Of a stretch of DNA of 20,890 nucleotides, positions 20,846 to 20,890 are shown piece after piece; position 1 is the stretch's first letter; every line of letters starts with the position of its first letter. Both the position numbers and the translations under genes were made by a program. The notes under the pieces were generated by a model. That model had not been told where the DNA came from, ran no database searches, and saw only the letters and a program-made list of their open reading frames with translations. This stretch comes from a virus: positions 1-20,890 of the IMG/VR virus record IMGVR_UViG_3300030406_003438, one strand, 5' to 3'.

Positions 20846-20890
20846 CCCAAGGCCTCTTCATTTCATTGCCCTCTAAGTAATACCAAGTGT
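20838..20890 (-). CDS. C-terminal end of an upstream gene (partial)
   Basis: One minus frame stays open from the window edge and ends ...TWYYLEGNEMKRPWDE at a TAA (20838-20840) that overlaps the PAPS-reductase-like start. Aromatic and charged residues look protein-like, and the overlap style fits this operon, but 16 residues are too few to identify it or be sure it is translated. Confidence 0.35.
   Translation of the reverse strand, partial: TWYYLEGNEMKRPWDE

Noticed and set aside
1-20890. CRISPR array, insertion sequence, diversity-generating retroelement, integrase or attachment site
   Set aside because: No regularly spaced repeats, transposase, reverse transcriptase or recombinase motifs, or matching template/variable repeats were found by eye.

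Overview
The window is a segment of a tailed-phage genome (lytic phage or prophage; no integrase or attachment site is visible). It is AT-rich (about 40% GC by eye) and almost fully coding. The virion genes are a P22-like portal, a major capsid protein of the SU10/DUF5309 type, a short adaptor, a beta-propeller-like nozzle/hub protein, a collar-type fibre and a pectate-lyase-fold tailspike. No tape measure, sheath or major tail tube gene is present, which points to a short-tailed (podovirus) virion. A gene for a lipoprotein with a classical lipobox, and strong Shine-Dalgarno (SD) sites, suggest a Gram-negative host. Several small proteins resemble families I remember from marine phages, but the host cannot be fixed from the sequence.

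Layout. (1) 1-15526, minus strand: one long late operon read right to left. Its order is two unknown virion-like proteins, TerS, TerL, portal, two small proteins, scaffold, major capsid, an intrinsic terminator (8099-8120), a cassette of six very basic small proteins, a 107-aa protein, adaptor, collar fibre, nozzle/hub, tailspike, GNAT-like protein and a DNA-ejection-type protein cut by the window edge. Most neighbours overlap at TAATG or ATGA junctions, so translation is probably coupled. (2) 15527-16543: a kilobase with no convincing gene. It holds a minus promoter whose predicted transcript starts exactly at two abutting stem-loops, a plus-strand structured RNA candidate ending in a terminator-like hairpin, AT-rich DNA, direct repeats and the promoter of the next unit. 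(3) 16544-18335, plus strand: eight small genes, mostly of unknown function, each with an SD-like site, including a lipoprotein and a 23-aa membrane peptide, closed by a strong terminator at 18373-18401. (4) 18386-20890, minus strand: a DNA-metabolism unit containing a PAPS-reductase-like enzyme, a DnaB/Twinkle-type helicase domain, a small helix-turn-helix protein and a NinB-like protein, converging on that terminator.

Working together: TerS/TerL package DNA through the portal into a scaffold-built capsid. The adaptor, nozzle, collar and spike proteins finish the tail, and the leftmost proteins are probably ejected with the DNA. The most unusual signals are the tandem leader hairpins of the late transcript (comparable in form to HK022 put antitermination RNAs), the unassigned structured RNA beside them, and the cassette of tiny lysine-rich genes behind the capsid terminator.
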